Made by a program: the position numbers and the translations under genes
Part shown: piece by piece, positions 26,582 to 34,461 of the stretch
Layout: every line of letters begins with the position of its first letter
Position numbering within the stretch: the stretch's first letter is position 1
Notes under the pieces: model-generated
What the model saw: the letters and a program-made list of their open reading frames with translations, nothing else
What the model was told of the DNA's origin: nothing
The model's database searches: none
Assembly: GCA_947259315.1 (NCBI GenBank)
Contig: CAMYLR010000011.1
Location: 69,590 to 133,589 of the forward strand
Reading direction: 5' to 3'
Length of the DNA: 64,000 nucleotides
Origin: an uncultured Gemmatimonadales bacterium
Lineage (GTDB): Bacteria; Gemmatimonadota; Gemmatimonadetes; JACCXV01; JAHWKZ01

Positions 26582-27252
26582 ATGAAGTGCAGTCGGGTCG
26601 CGATTAGCACGATGGTGCTGCTTCTGCTGGGCTTCGGATTGGGACGCGCACAGGGGCCGACGGGAGCCCCGATCGATCTGTCGTACCCGTTCAATGAGGA
26701 GACCGTGTACTGGCCCACCGCGTCGCCGTTTGAGCTGACCGTCGAGGCGGCGGGTCAGACAGAAGCGGGCTATTGGTACGCCGCTAACTCTTTTCGCGCC
26801 GCTGAGCACGGTGGGACCCACCTCGATGCACCGATCCATTTCGCCGAAGGCAAGCGTACCGCGGCCGAGATCCCGCTCGACGACCTGATGGGGCCTGGGG
26901 GAGCCGTTGGCCCGATCGATCGAGCTACTTGGGCACAGCGGAGCTCGGTCCAAGTGCGGTGGCTGATCTCCACTTTCCAGGCTTGGGTCCCGATGCGGCC
27001 ACATGGTTGGTCGAAGAGCGTCGGGTGCGGGCGGTAGGGATCGATACCGCCTCGATCGACCGCGGCCAGTCGACCGAGTTCCACGCGCATCGAGTGTTGG
27101 CCGAAGCCAATGTCCCGATCTTCGAGAACGTGGCCAACCTCGACCAACTGCCACCGACCGGAGCGTGGGTTGTGGCGTTGCCAATGCAGATCGAGCGCGG
27201 CACCGGCGGTCCCCTGCGCGCCGTGGCGTTCGTACCCGACTCGGGACAGTGA
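26582..27252 (+). pseudogene. Secreted cyclase-family (kynurenine formamidase-like) gene with out-of-frame deletion
   Basis: From ATG 26582 one frame gives a signal peptide and the N-terminal part of a cyclase-family metalloenzyme, IDLSYPFNEETVYWP and the metal motif HGGTHLDAPIHF, then PLDDLMGPGGAV. A second frame carries the C-terminal part: RWPDRSSYLGTAELG from about 26910, then LHFPGLGPDAATWLVEERR, VGIDTASIDRGQS and VANLDQLPPTGAWVVALPMQ, ending at 27252. Intact members have roughly 45-60 more residues between these parts, so DNA is missing and the frame is lost. The join lies at about 26905-26925, in CCCGATCGATCGAGC. Either a true pseudogene or an assembly fault. Confidence 0.85.
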
Positions 27253-27253
27253 T

Positions 27254-27502
27254 GTGAGCGATACAATCGAGCGAACGGTGGGCGGCGTGACGGTACGCAT
27301 CGATCGCCTCTTGTGCGTCGGTTTTGGTGACTGCATCGACGAAGCACCGCACGCGTTTGCGTTGGACGATGAGGGGATCGCGGAGTTTGGCGAGGCAGTC
27401 AACGGCGTCGACCGGGGGCAACTTATCCGCGCCTGCGAAGCGTGTCCGGTCGATGCCCTGTCGGTGCACGACGCCGACGGCAACCCGCTGGCGGCAGAGT
27501 GA
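27254..27502 (+). CDS. Single-cluster ferredoxin
   Basis: 82 residues from a GTG at 27254. CVGFGDCIDEAPHAFALDD and CEACPVDAL give the four cysteines of a small single-cluster [3Fe-4S]/[4Fe-4S] ferredoxin of the Fer4 type used with P450s or radical enzymes. Its stop overlaps the GTG of the Mrp-type ATPase as GTGA. In this context it may supply electrons to the radical SAM enzyme encoded four genes downstream or carry a cluster for the Mrp protein; both are inference. Confidence 0.85.
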   Translation: MSDTIERTVGGVTVRIDRLLCVGFGDCIDEAPHAFALDDEGIAEFGEAVNGVDRGQLIRACEACPVDALSVHDADGNPLAAE

Positions 27503-28404
27503 CCGAGCGGACGCGCAAGGTACGGACGTACCACGAGGTAGCTGATCCGGACTCCGAGGATATCGTCGGCCAAATCGAGGCTCAGCGCTCGAAGTTGGTT
27601 GGCCGTTTGGCGGACATCGATCGATTGGTGGTCGTGGCCAGCGGCAAGGGCGGGGTGGGAAAGAGCGCGATAACCGCCAATCTTGCGGCGTTGATAGCCG
27701 AACGCGGGCGTCGCGTCGGCGCCATCGATGGGGATCTGCACGGCCCGTCGTTGGCTGCCATGCTCGGTGCCGAGCGTACACCGTTGGTCGTCTCCGAGCA
27801 CGGAGTCGAGCCAGCCGTCGGTGCGGCCGGCGTCAAGCTGATGTCGATGGACCTCGTGCTGTCGGATGGTGCGCCGCTCGAGTGGCGTCAACCCGAGGTG
27901 GCTGGATTTGTGTACCAGAGCACCCTCGACACCGGTGCGGTGCGGGAACTGCTGGCCGACGTCGTGTGGGGTGAGCTCGATTTTCTGTTGATCGATGCAC
28001 CGCCGGGTACCGACAAACTGGCGCGTTTGCTGGAGCTATTACCGGTGATCGACACACTATTGTTGGTCACGACGCCATCCGAGGCGGCTCGCCGAGCGGT
28101 GGGGCGCACTGTTCGACAAGCGCACGGGACGGGGATTTCGACGATCGGGCTGGTGGCTAACATGACCGCTCACGAGTGCCCCGACTGCGGTCGGTCGGAA
28201 CCGATGTTCGAGGCCGACGGCGCCGCCCGGCTGGCGACCGAAACGGGACTCGAGCTGTGGGCCGAGGTGCCGTTCGAGCCCCGCTTCGCGGTGGCTACCG
28301 ACGCCGGGCGGCCGCTCGTCCTCGAAGCGCCTGAGTCGCCAGCCGCACGCGAGCTCGGTCGCCTCGCGACCAAGCTCGCGAACGCAACGAGCGACACCGC
28401 ATGA
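27499..28404 (+). CDS. Mrp/NBP35-family P-loop ATPase (Fe-S cluster carrier)
   Basis: 301 residues from a GTG at 27499. Deviant Walker A VVASGKGGVGKSAITANLAA, then IDGDLHGPSLAAMLG, and the DFLLIDAPPGTDKLARLLEL switch region. The CPDCG motif late in the protein (HECPDCGRSEPMF) matches the paired cysteines by which Mrp/ApbC proteins hold a bridging [4Fe-4S] cluster. Expected role: ATP-dependent Fe-S delivery to apoproteins. The N-terminal 45 residues (EDIVGQIEAQRSKLVGRLAD) are not the usual DUF59 domain. It sits between the ferredoxin (GTGA overlap) and the zinc-ribbon PCP_red gene (ATGA overlap), pointing to a dedicated maturation role. Confidence 0.88.
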   Translation: MTERTRKVRTYHEVADPDSEDIVGQIEAQRSKLVGRLADIDRLVVVASGKGGVGKSAITANLAALIAERGRRVGAIDGDLHGPSLAAMLGAERTPLVVSEHGVEPAVGAAGVKLMSMDLVLSDGAPLEWRQPEVAGFVYQSTLDTGAVRELLADVVWGELDFLLIDAPPGTDKLARLLELLPVIDTLLLVTTPSEAARRAVGRTVRQAHGTGISTIGLVANMTAHECPDCGRSEPMFEADGAARLATETGLELWAEVPFEPRFAVATDAGRPLVLEAPESPAARELGRLATKLANATSDTA

Positions 28405-28841
28405 AGTTCCTGTGTATCGACTGCGATGAGGTAATGACGTTCGCCGAACGCGAGCTACCCGGCGACGGCACGTTGGCGGCGGTGTTCGAGTGTCCTGATT
28501 GTGGGCGCGAGATGGCGATGCTCACGAACCCGATGGAGACCAAGCTGGTGAGCGGGCTCGGGATCCAGGTCGGAGGCCGCACCGTCCCCGATCAGCCGCT
28601 GGAGCTGGTGCGATCATCGGTGACCACCGGCGACGAGCAAGCGTTCGCCGATTTGCCATTAACGGCCGGAACGGTGCGCTGGAGTGAAGCCGCTGCTGAG
28701 CGACTCCAAGGCGTCCCGGGATTCGTGCGCGGCATGGTGAAGAAGATCTACGGCGAGTACGCCGTCGAACGGGGGATCGAGGAGATCACTCCCGAGATCA
28801 TGGACCGCGCCCGGCAAGATCTCGGGCTCGAGGGGATGTAG
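28401..28841 (+). CDS. Zinc-ribbon protein with C-terminal PCP_red domain
   Basis: 146 residues. Cysteines C5, C8, C31 and C34 (FLCIDCDE and FECPDCGRE) form a rubredoxin-like zinc ribbon. Residues about 92-141, RWSEAAAERLQGVPGFVRGM followed by YGEYAVERGIEEITPEIMDRA, match PCP_red, the small helical domain at the C-terminus of the BchB/ChlB subunit of dark-operative protochlorophyllide reductase. No photosynthesis gene is in the window. The ATGA overlap with the Mrp gene places it in the same transcript. Function unknown; a tetrapyrrole- or Fe-S-related adaptor is inferred. Confidence 0.8.
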   Translation: MKFLCIDCDEVMTFAERELPGDGTLAAVFECPDCGREMAMLTNPMETKLVSGLGIQVGGRTVPDQPLELVRSSVTTGDEQAFADLPLTAGTVRWSEAAAERLQGVPGFVRGMVKKIYGEYAVERGIEEITPEIMDRARQDLGLEGM

Positions 28842-28843
28842 CG

Positions 28844-29230
28844 ATGCTGCGGCGGGCCGAGCACGAGCCACACCGGGCTCACAAGTTCCGTCAGGCGGCG
28901 ATCGCCTACCTCCACTACGCGGTGCTCTACGAGCTCGGTGTTTACGCGCTCTACGAGCAGGAGATGTTTCCCGCCAGCCGCGGCTCGCCGACGGTGTGGC
29001 TGGTTTTTGGCGTGGTCATCACCGGTCTCGTCGTATGGGGTCTGTGGTGGTGGCAGAACCGGTGGTTCGCGCGCGTCGTGTGGGTGGTGATGTCGTTGCG
29101 GCTCCCGGCGCTCATGGCGGGCGCCTTTTTGGGGACCGCGACCACCGTTGCTCCGGGTTTCTACCTCGCCGGCGGTATCGTCGTAATCGCTGCGATGTGG
29201 ATGATCGCTCGGGCAGCCTGGGACGTGTGA
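28844..29230 (+). CDS. Small integral membrane protein, unknown function
   Basis: 128 residues. A charged N-terminus (MLRRAEHEPHRAHKFRQAAI) is followed by about four hydrophobic helices (YAVLYELGVYALYE, WLVFGVVITGLVVWGLWWW, LPALMAGAFLGTA, FYLAGGIVVIAAMWMI). Tyrosines and tryptophans crowd the interfaces. It starts 2 bases after the zinc-ribbon stop, so it is surely translated with it. Family not recognised; by position it could anchor the PCP_red proteins to the membrane. Confidence 0.65.
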   Translation: MLRRAEHEPHRAHKFRQAAIAYLHYAVLYELGVYALYEQEMFPASRGSPTVWLVFGVVITGLVVWGLWWWQNRWFARVVWVVMSLRLPALMAGAFLGTATTVAPGFYLAGGIVVIAAMWMIARAAWDV

Positions 29231-29245
29231 GCCCGGGCCGCCGGA

Positions 29246-29274
29246 TTGACACTACCCCCAGCCGTCAGTATATA
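29246..29274 (+). promoter_or_regulatory. Sigma70-like promoter before the tandem USP gene
   Basis: TTGACA (29246-29251), a 17-base spacer and TATATA (29269-29274) give a near-consensus promoter. The predicted start near 29281 leaves about 45 bases before the ATG at 29328. It would drive the USP-PCP_red gene and the respiratory genes beyond it independently of the ferredoxin/Mrp genes. Confidence 0.65.
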
Positions 29275-29327
29275 AGGCGCCAACATCGCCGAAGGGTTTA
29301 CGCCCCGCCGCTCTAGTCCCGGACGGC

Positions 29328-31355
29328 ATGTACCACGAGATACTGGTTCCAGTAGACAATTCAGAGCACTCTGATTGGGCGGTCGATCGTGCCATCGAGA
29401 TCACCGGTCAATCCGGCGGCCGGATCACCGGTAACCACGTCTACGCCGCTCGCCTTCACGATGTTCGCTTCCGACAGCTCGAGACGGGACTTCCGGCTCA
29501 ATTCCAGACACCCGAAGAGATCAAGCGACAGCGCAAGGTTCACGACAAGCTGATCGAGAAGGGCCTGCAGCTGATCAGCGATAGCTTTCTCGATCAGGTC
29601 GAGAAGCGGTGCCACGAGGCGGGCGTCGACCTCACGCGGCAGCTGCTCGAGGGGATCCACTACGAGGAGCTGATCCGCGAGGCCAATCAAGGGGTGGGAC
29701 GTCTGCCTTCGCTTATCGGGTTCGACCCCAACATCGCCGACAAGTACGACGGCGGTGACGCCGTTCGTTCCGACGTGCGCCTGGGCGCCGACGGTCGGAT
29801 CGAGGCCGAGGAGGAGTCACTCGAGGAGAAGCTTGCGGGCACCTCGGAGCGGGCCTACGACCTGGTGGCGATCGGCGCCCACGGGCTCGGCCGGCAGCAG
29901 TTCAGCCAGCTCGGTGGGGTCGTCGCACGGGCGATCCGCGGCATAGAAAAGGACATCCTGATCGTCCGTGACGAGCGACCGATTCGCGACGGCAAGTACA
30001 TGGTGTGCGTCGACGGCTCAGCCTACAGCTACAAGGCGATGCGTCACGCGCTCGAGCTGGCACAGATGTTCGGCGGCAAGTTGTTCGTTTGCAGCGCGTT
30101 CGACGTTGAGTACCACCACGTCGTCTTCCACAACATCAAGGATGTCTTGTCCGTACAGGCATCGAAGGTGTTCAAGTTCGAGGAGCAGGAAGAGCTCCAC
30201 AACAACATCATCGACAAGGGGTTGCTCAAGCTCTGCCAAGCGAACATCAAGCGCGCCCAGGTCATGGCCGAGGAGTACCCGGACGTAGAGGTCGAAACCC
30301 AGATCCTGATCGGCAAGCCATTCCAGGTCGTGCTTCAGTGGGCCGAAGAGATCGAGCCGTCGCTGTTGATCTTCGCCCGCCACGGCAGCCATCGGATCGA
30401 GGGCACCGAATTGGGTTCGCAGGCCGAGAACTTGGCCCGCCTGGCACCTACCAACGTGCTGCTGATCGGCACCACCGAAGTTCATCCGGAAGAGATTCCG
30501 TGGATCGAAGAAGATGGGGAAACCGGTCTCGAATGGGCTCCCGAAGCGGAAGTCCGGATCCTTCGGGTACCGCCGTTCGCGCTCGGCATCGCCCGCAAGG
30601 CGGTCGAGGAGTACGTGATCGAACGGTACGCTTCCAACGGCAACGGCTCGGGCGCGTTGCCGATAGTGACCAACGCGCGGCTCGATGAAGCGATCCAGAA
30701 ACTGCTTCCCACGCACATGCAGCTCATCATGGGGATCGGCACCGCCGAAGAGCTGGCGCTAGCCGAGGTCAAGGCGGAAGAAGCGATGAAGCGCACGGTG
30801 GTGGAAGGGCACGACGACGTTCCCGTGCCCGAGACGCGGATCGTGGAGGCCAAGTGCCCCTACACCGGCCACGTCGAACAACGACCGTGGACAGCTAGCG
30901 ATCCGGTCGTTTGGACGCACGAGGCGCGGCAACGTCTCGAGCTCGTTCCGCTCATCGCGCGCCCATTGGCCCGCAACACCGTTGAGCGCTTTGCCCGCGA
31001 TCACGGATGGTGGCGCATCACGACGCCGGTCATGGACGAGAACAAGCAGGCGATGATCGAGGCCGACGAGTTCGATCTCGATACGATGCTCGTCATGTTC
31101 AAGGAGCTGCAGACGAAACAGATCAAAGCCGCGGCCGAAGGAGTCGACGGACTGACACCTGAGATGCGCAAGTTCATCGACGAGGCTAAGGAGGCCGGGG
31201 TCACGCGCTGTCCGATACGGGATATCGAGGCCGCTGCGGACAAGTGCCCGGTGGACTTCAAGACCGCTACCCCGGCCGAGGCCAAAGCGGCGATCGAGGC
31301 GGTCATGAAGGAGCAGAAGAGCGACGCCAACGGTGACGACCGGGACGAAGCTTGA
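29328..31355 (+). CDS. Tandem universal stress protein with two PCP_red domains
   Basis: 675 residues, cytoplasmic. Residues 1-215 form a USP domain (EILVPVDNSEHSDWAVDRAI, then AYDLVAIGAHGLGRQQFSQLGG). A second, KYMVCVDGSAYSYKAMRHAL to SLLIFARHGSHRIEG and NVLLIGT, spans about 222-383. Residues about 401-460 (LEWAPEAEVRILRVPPFALG, YVIERY) and 527-585 (VVWTHEARQRLELVPLIARP, TVERFARDHGWWRIT) each fit the PCP_red pattern. The last 90 residues are helical with two cysteines. USP domains bind ATP or act as nucleotide-gated adaptors; PCP_red in BchB lies near the bound tetrapyrrole. The TTGA overlap to the radical SAM gene indicates a joint function. A scaffold or sensor role in heme handling is inferred. 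Confidence 0.82.
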   Translation: MYHEILVPVDNSEHSDWAVDRAIEITGQSGGRITGNHVYAARLHDVRFRQLETGLPAQFQTPEEIKRQRKVHDKLIEKGLQLISDSFLDQVEKRCHEAGVDLTRQLLEGIHYEELIREANQGVGRLPSLIGFDPNIADKYDGGDAVRSDVRLGADGRIEAEEESLEEKLAGTSERAYDLVAIGAHGLGRQQFSQLGGVVARAIRGIEKDILIVRDERPIRDGKYMVCVDGSAYSYKAMRHALELAQMFGGKLFVCSAFDVEYHHVVFHNIKDVLSVQASKVFKFEEQEELHNNIIDKGLLKLCQANIKRAQVMAEEYPDVEVETQILIGKPFQVVLQWAEEIEPSLLIFARHGSHRIEGTELGSQAENLARLAPTNVLLIGTTEVHPEEIPWIEEDGETGLEWAPEAEVRILRVPPFALGIARKAVEEYVIERYASNGNGSGALPIVTNARLDEAIQKLLPTHMQLIMGIGTAEELALAEVKAEEAMKRTVVEGHDDVPVPETRIVEAKCPYTGHVEQRPWTASDPVVWTHEARQRLELVPLIARPLARNTVERFARDHGWWRITTPVMDENKQAMIEADEFDLDTMLVMFKELQTKQIKAAAEGVDGLTPEMRKFIDEAKEAGVTRCPIRDIEAAADKCPVDFKTATPAEAKAAIEAVMKEQKSDANGDDRDEA

Positions 31356-32632
31356 TCTCGGCAGTACCGCATATCGTCGCTTGGAACCTCACCCGGCGCT
31401 GCAATCTCGCCTGCGCCCATTGTTACATCGCGGCTGGATCGTGGCACGCGGCTGGAGAGGAGCTGCCGACCAGTGACTGCCACCGGATCGTGGACGAGAT
31501 CCTGGCGGTCAACCCGTCGCCGATGTTGATCCTGTCCGGCGGTGAGCCGCTGCTGAGGGATGACTTGGAATCGATCGCCGCTCGCGCTTCAGCCGGCGGT
31601 GCAACGGTCGTAGTCGGTACCAACGGCACTCGATTGACAGACGCGCGAATCGCGTCGCTCATGGCGGCCGGGGTGCAGGGTGTCGCGGTGAGCGTCGACT
31701 CCCTCGACCCTGTGTATCACGATCGTTTTCGACACGGCGCGGGCGCGCTCTCCGACACGTTGGCCGCGGTAGAGCGATTGAGCGACAACCGCTTGGATCT
31801 CGTTCTGCAGACCACCGTGACCCGCGGGAATCAAGCCGAAATAGGACGCCTCGCGTCATTGGCCGCTGATTCCGGGGCGGTCGCTTTCAACGTCTACTTC
31901 GTTGTAGCCACTGGAAGAGCCGGCACCATGAAGGGGATGTCGACCGCGGAAAATGATGATGTCTTGACAGAGCTCGCCGCGCTCGAGCGCGAGTACCGCG
32001 GTCGGATGCTCGTTCGGTCGAAGTGCCAACCCCAGATCATGCGTCACGTCTACGATTCGGATCCCGAATCACCGCTGTTGAACTACGCCACTCGTTGCCC
32101 GTGCGGAGTGCAGTACTGTCGGATCACGCCCGACGGGAAAGTGACGCCGTGTCCCTACATGGAGGTCGTTGCCGGCGACTTGAGTGCGCAATCGTTCGGT
32201 GAGATCTGGAGCGACTCGCCGGTGTTTGGGGATCTGCGCAGAGGAGAGCTGGGTGGGAAGTGTGGTCGTTGCGGGTATCGTGAGATCTGCGGTGGATGCC
32301 GCGCGCGGGCCTTCGCCGAGACGGGCGACTATCTGGGACCGGACGGGTCGTGCGGCTATGAGCCTGATGGTGTCGAGTCGCCGGTGACGCGGACGCGTGA
32401 GATCACCTACGGCACGCCAGCCCGGGCCGAGCTCGAGTGGTCACCCGAGGCGGCGGAACGAGTCGCTCGGATCCCGAGCTTCGTCCGCGGTGTCGTGACT
32501 CATCGCGTCGAGACCTTTGCCGCTGACCACGGTCACGATCGCGTTACCGCCGCGCTGCTCGACGAGGTGCGATCCCAGATGCCGATCGACTTCTCGAAAC
32601 GCCGACCCTTCTTCAGCCGGAAGCGCGAGTGA
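31352..32632 (+). CDS. Radical SAM/SPASM enzyme (NirJ/AhbD-like) with C-terminal PCP_red domain
   Basis: 426 residues from a TTG at 31352 in TTGA overlap. CNLACAHC (C17, C21, C24) binds the catalytic [4Fe-4S] cluster; SGGEPLLR follows. The C-terminal SPASM-type part (CPCGVQYCRITPDGKVTPCP, GKCGRCGYREICGGCRARAF, ETGDYLGPDG) is strongly like the NirJ/AhbC/AhbD enzymes that modify porphyrin side chains in heme d1 and siroheme-dependent heme synthesis. Residues about 361-409 (LEWSPEAAERVARIPSFVRG, VETFAADHGHDRVT) are PCP_red. The window's own heme operon uses HemQ, so this enzyme is probably not needed for protoheme; tailoring of a special heme or insertion into a partner protein is the inference. 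Confidence 0.85.
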   Translation: MISAVPHIVAWNLTRRCNLACAHCYIAAGSWHAAGEELPTSDCHRIVDEILAVNPSPMLILSGGEPLLRDDLESIAARASAGGATVVVGTNGTRLTDARIASLMAAGVQGVAVSVDSLDPVYHDRFRHGAGALSDTLAAVERLSDNRLDLVLQTTVTRGNQAEIGRLASLAADSGAVAFNVYFVVATGRAGTMKGMSTAENDDVLTELAALEREYRGRMLVRSKCQPQIMRHVYDSDPESPLLNYATRCPCGVQYCRITPDGKVTPCPYMEVVAGDLSAQSFGEIWSDSPVFGDLRRGELGGKCGRCGYREICGGCRARAFAETGDYLGPDGSCGYEPDGVESPVTRTREITYGTPARAELEWSPEAAERVARIPSFVRGVVTHRVETFAADHGHDRVTAALLDEVRSQMPIDFSKRRPFFSRKRE

Positions 32633-32633
32633 G

Positions 32634-34457
32634 ATGAGTAGTGTCGCGACGGTGTTTCGAATCGCCGCGGTGGGGAATCTGCCACGGCTACGTGGAACGC
32701 GTTCGTTGGTTCCTAGCTTTGGCGCGGTCGCGCTGGGGCTGCTTATGGCGCAATCGGGGTTCGCGCAGGAAGCCGGTATCGCGACCCGCGAGTACGGCGA
32801 CTTCCCTTACATCGGCAGCCGAGTAGCGGTGTGGATAGCGGCGCAGGTCCACCTCATGTTCGCGGCGTTTGTTCTTGGCGTCCCGATGTTCGCGATGGTC
32901 GCCGAGGCGATCGGCATCTTTGGTGGCGACAAGCGCTACGACCGACTGGCCAAGGAGTTTACCCGACTTCTGCTGATCGCTTACAGCGCGACCGCCATCT
33001 GGGGTGCGGTTCTGGTTTTCTTCCTGACCACGTTGTACCCCCGGTTCTGGGCTCACCTGTCGGAGATCTTCGAAGTCTCGATGTGGATCTACGTCGGGCT
33101 CTTCTTCCTCGAGTCGTTCACTCTGTACCTCTACTACTACGGTTGGGATCGTTGGAAGGCAGGGACCGCGAAGTACGCGCACTGGGGGTTGGCGATCCTG
33201 CTCAACATCTGGGGCACGGCGGTCATGTTTATCGCCGACAGTTGGTTGAGCTACATGATGAGCCCGCCGGAAGTGATCACGGCCGATCCATCGCCGGGGG
33301 TCGTTCAGTTGTGGAGCGCGATCAACAACGCCACGTGGATGCCGATCAACATCCATCGCATCATCGCCAACGTCGTGTTCGGGGGCTCGGTCGTCGGCGC
33401 TTACGCCGCGTACCGGTTCCTGGCCGCCAAGTCCGATGAAGAGCGCGCGCACTACGACTGGATGGGGTACGTCGGCAACTTCATCGCGATCGGGGCGCTC
33501 ATCATCCTGCCGTTCGCCGGTTACTACCTGGGACGCGAGATCTACGAGTTCAACCAGCAGATGGGGATCACGATGATGGGTGGTTTCATGAGCTGGTTGT
33601 GGATCATTCAGGCCTTCTTGATCGGCGTCTTGTTCTTGACCGGCAACTACTACTTGTGGGTCGGCATGACTCGCATCCCCGGTGCCGAGCGGTTTCTTCC
33701 GTACACCAAGTGGATGCTCGTAGTGTTGGTCATCGGCGTTATCGTGTGGGCCACGCCACACACGATGATCGCCAATCGTGCCGAGCTCGAGGCGATGGGC
33801 GGCTCTCACCATCCGTTCCTGGGTGTGTTGGGCGTCATGAGCGCCAAGAACACCGCGGTCAACCTGATGATTCTGACGACGTTCCTTTCGTTCCTGATGT
33901 ACCGACGAGCCAACAAGCGCCCGGTGGTCGGGTGGGCCAAAACAGGGACAATCGTGCAGGCTTCGCTCTTCGCGTTATCCGCCGCGGTCGTGCTCTTCTA
34001 CGGCGTCTATGGCTACTTCGTGACAGCGATCGTGCGGATCGGCTTCAGCGTCTACCAGGTGCTGGCGGTGCTGGGGACGATCATCGCCGTCATGGTGCTC
34101 GATGTGTTGATGCTGCGCGGCTCCGAATCGCGAGGCGCGATTCAGTGGGGCAACATGCCGGCGCGATCGCAATACGCACTGTTTGTCTTGGTGGTCACGT
34201 TTACCTGGCTCATGGGATTGATGGGCTTCGCGCGCAGCGGCATTCGCCAACACTGGCACGTTTGGGAGGTCATGCGCGACACCAGTCAGTGGGCGGCCAC
34301 CCCAGCGTTGGGACCCGCGGCTCAGGTGATCAGCGTGTGCGTTCTGATCTTCCTCGTGCTGATCGCATTCATCTTCTGGCTTGGCGGGTTGGTGGAGAAA
34401 CCGCAGCTAGTACCGGAACAACCGGCACCTGGAGCTTCCGGAACCGTGACGAGCTAA
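32634..34457 (+). CDS. CydA-like membrane protein (cytochrome bd-type subunit I homologue)
   Basis: 607 residues with about 13-14 membrane helices. Homology to CydA is shown by H73 in AQVHLMFAAFVLG (cf. H19 of E. coli), FLESFTLYLYYYGWDR (cf. FLESTFVGLFFFGWDR) and H241 in INIHRIIANVVFG (cf. H186). It is not a normal bd oxidase subunit: I find no GRQPW quinol-loop motif. The segment matching the MEFQFGTNW region, with the Glu ligand of heme b595, reads LVFFLTTLYPRFW. The C-terminal half is longer, and no cydB follows. Cytochrome c genes come directly after it, so it may oxidise quinol and pass electrons to them instead of to oxygen. Long CydA-like proteins of this kind are, as I recall, also discussed in Nitrospira. 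Confidence 0.8.
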   Translation: MSSVATVFRIAAVGNLPRLRGTRSLVPSFGAVALGLLMAQSGFAQEAGIATREYGDFPYIGSRVAVWIAAQVHLMFAAFVLGVPMFAMVAEAIGIFGGDKRYDRLAKEFTRLLLIAYSATAIWGAVLVFFLTTLYPRFWAHLSEIFEVSMWIYVGLFFLESFTLYLYYYGWDRWKAGTAKYAHWGLAILLNIWGTAVMFIADSWLSYMMSPPEVITADPSPGVVQLWSAINNATWMPINIHRIIANVVFGGSVVGAYAAYRFLAAKSDEERAHYDWMGYVGNFIAIGALIILPFAGYYLGREIYEFNQQMGITMMGGFMSWLWIIQAFLIGVLFLTGNYYLWVGMTRIPGAERFLPYTKWMLVVLVIGVIVWATPHTMIANRAELEAMGGSHHPFLGVLGVMSAKNTAVNLMILTTFLSFLMYRRANKRPVVGWAKTGTIVQASLFALSAAVVLFYGVYGYFVTAIVRIGFSVYQVLAVLGTIIAVMVLDVLMLRGSESRGAIQWGNMPARSQYALFVLVVTFTWLMGLMGFARSGIRQHWHVWEVMRDTSQWAATPALGPAAQVISVCVLIFLVLIAFIFWLGGLVEKPQLVPEQPAPGASGTVTS

Positions 34458-34461
34458 AACG

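Noticed and set aside
26543-27781. 412-codon minus-strand open frame
   Set aside because: Antisense to the broken cyclase, ferredoxin and Mrp genes, all of which have clear family motifs; composition is that of a shadow frame.
32688-33812. 374-codon minus-strand open frame
   Set aside because: Exactly opposite the CydA-like gene; His/Asp/Arg-rich translation mirrors hydrophobic codons of the sense strand.
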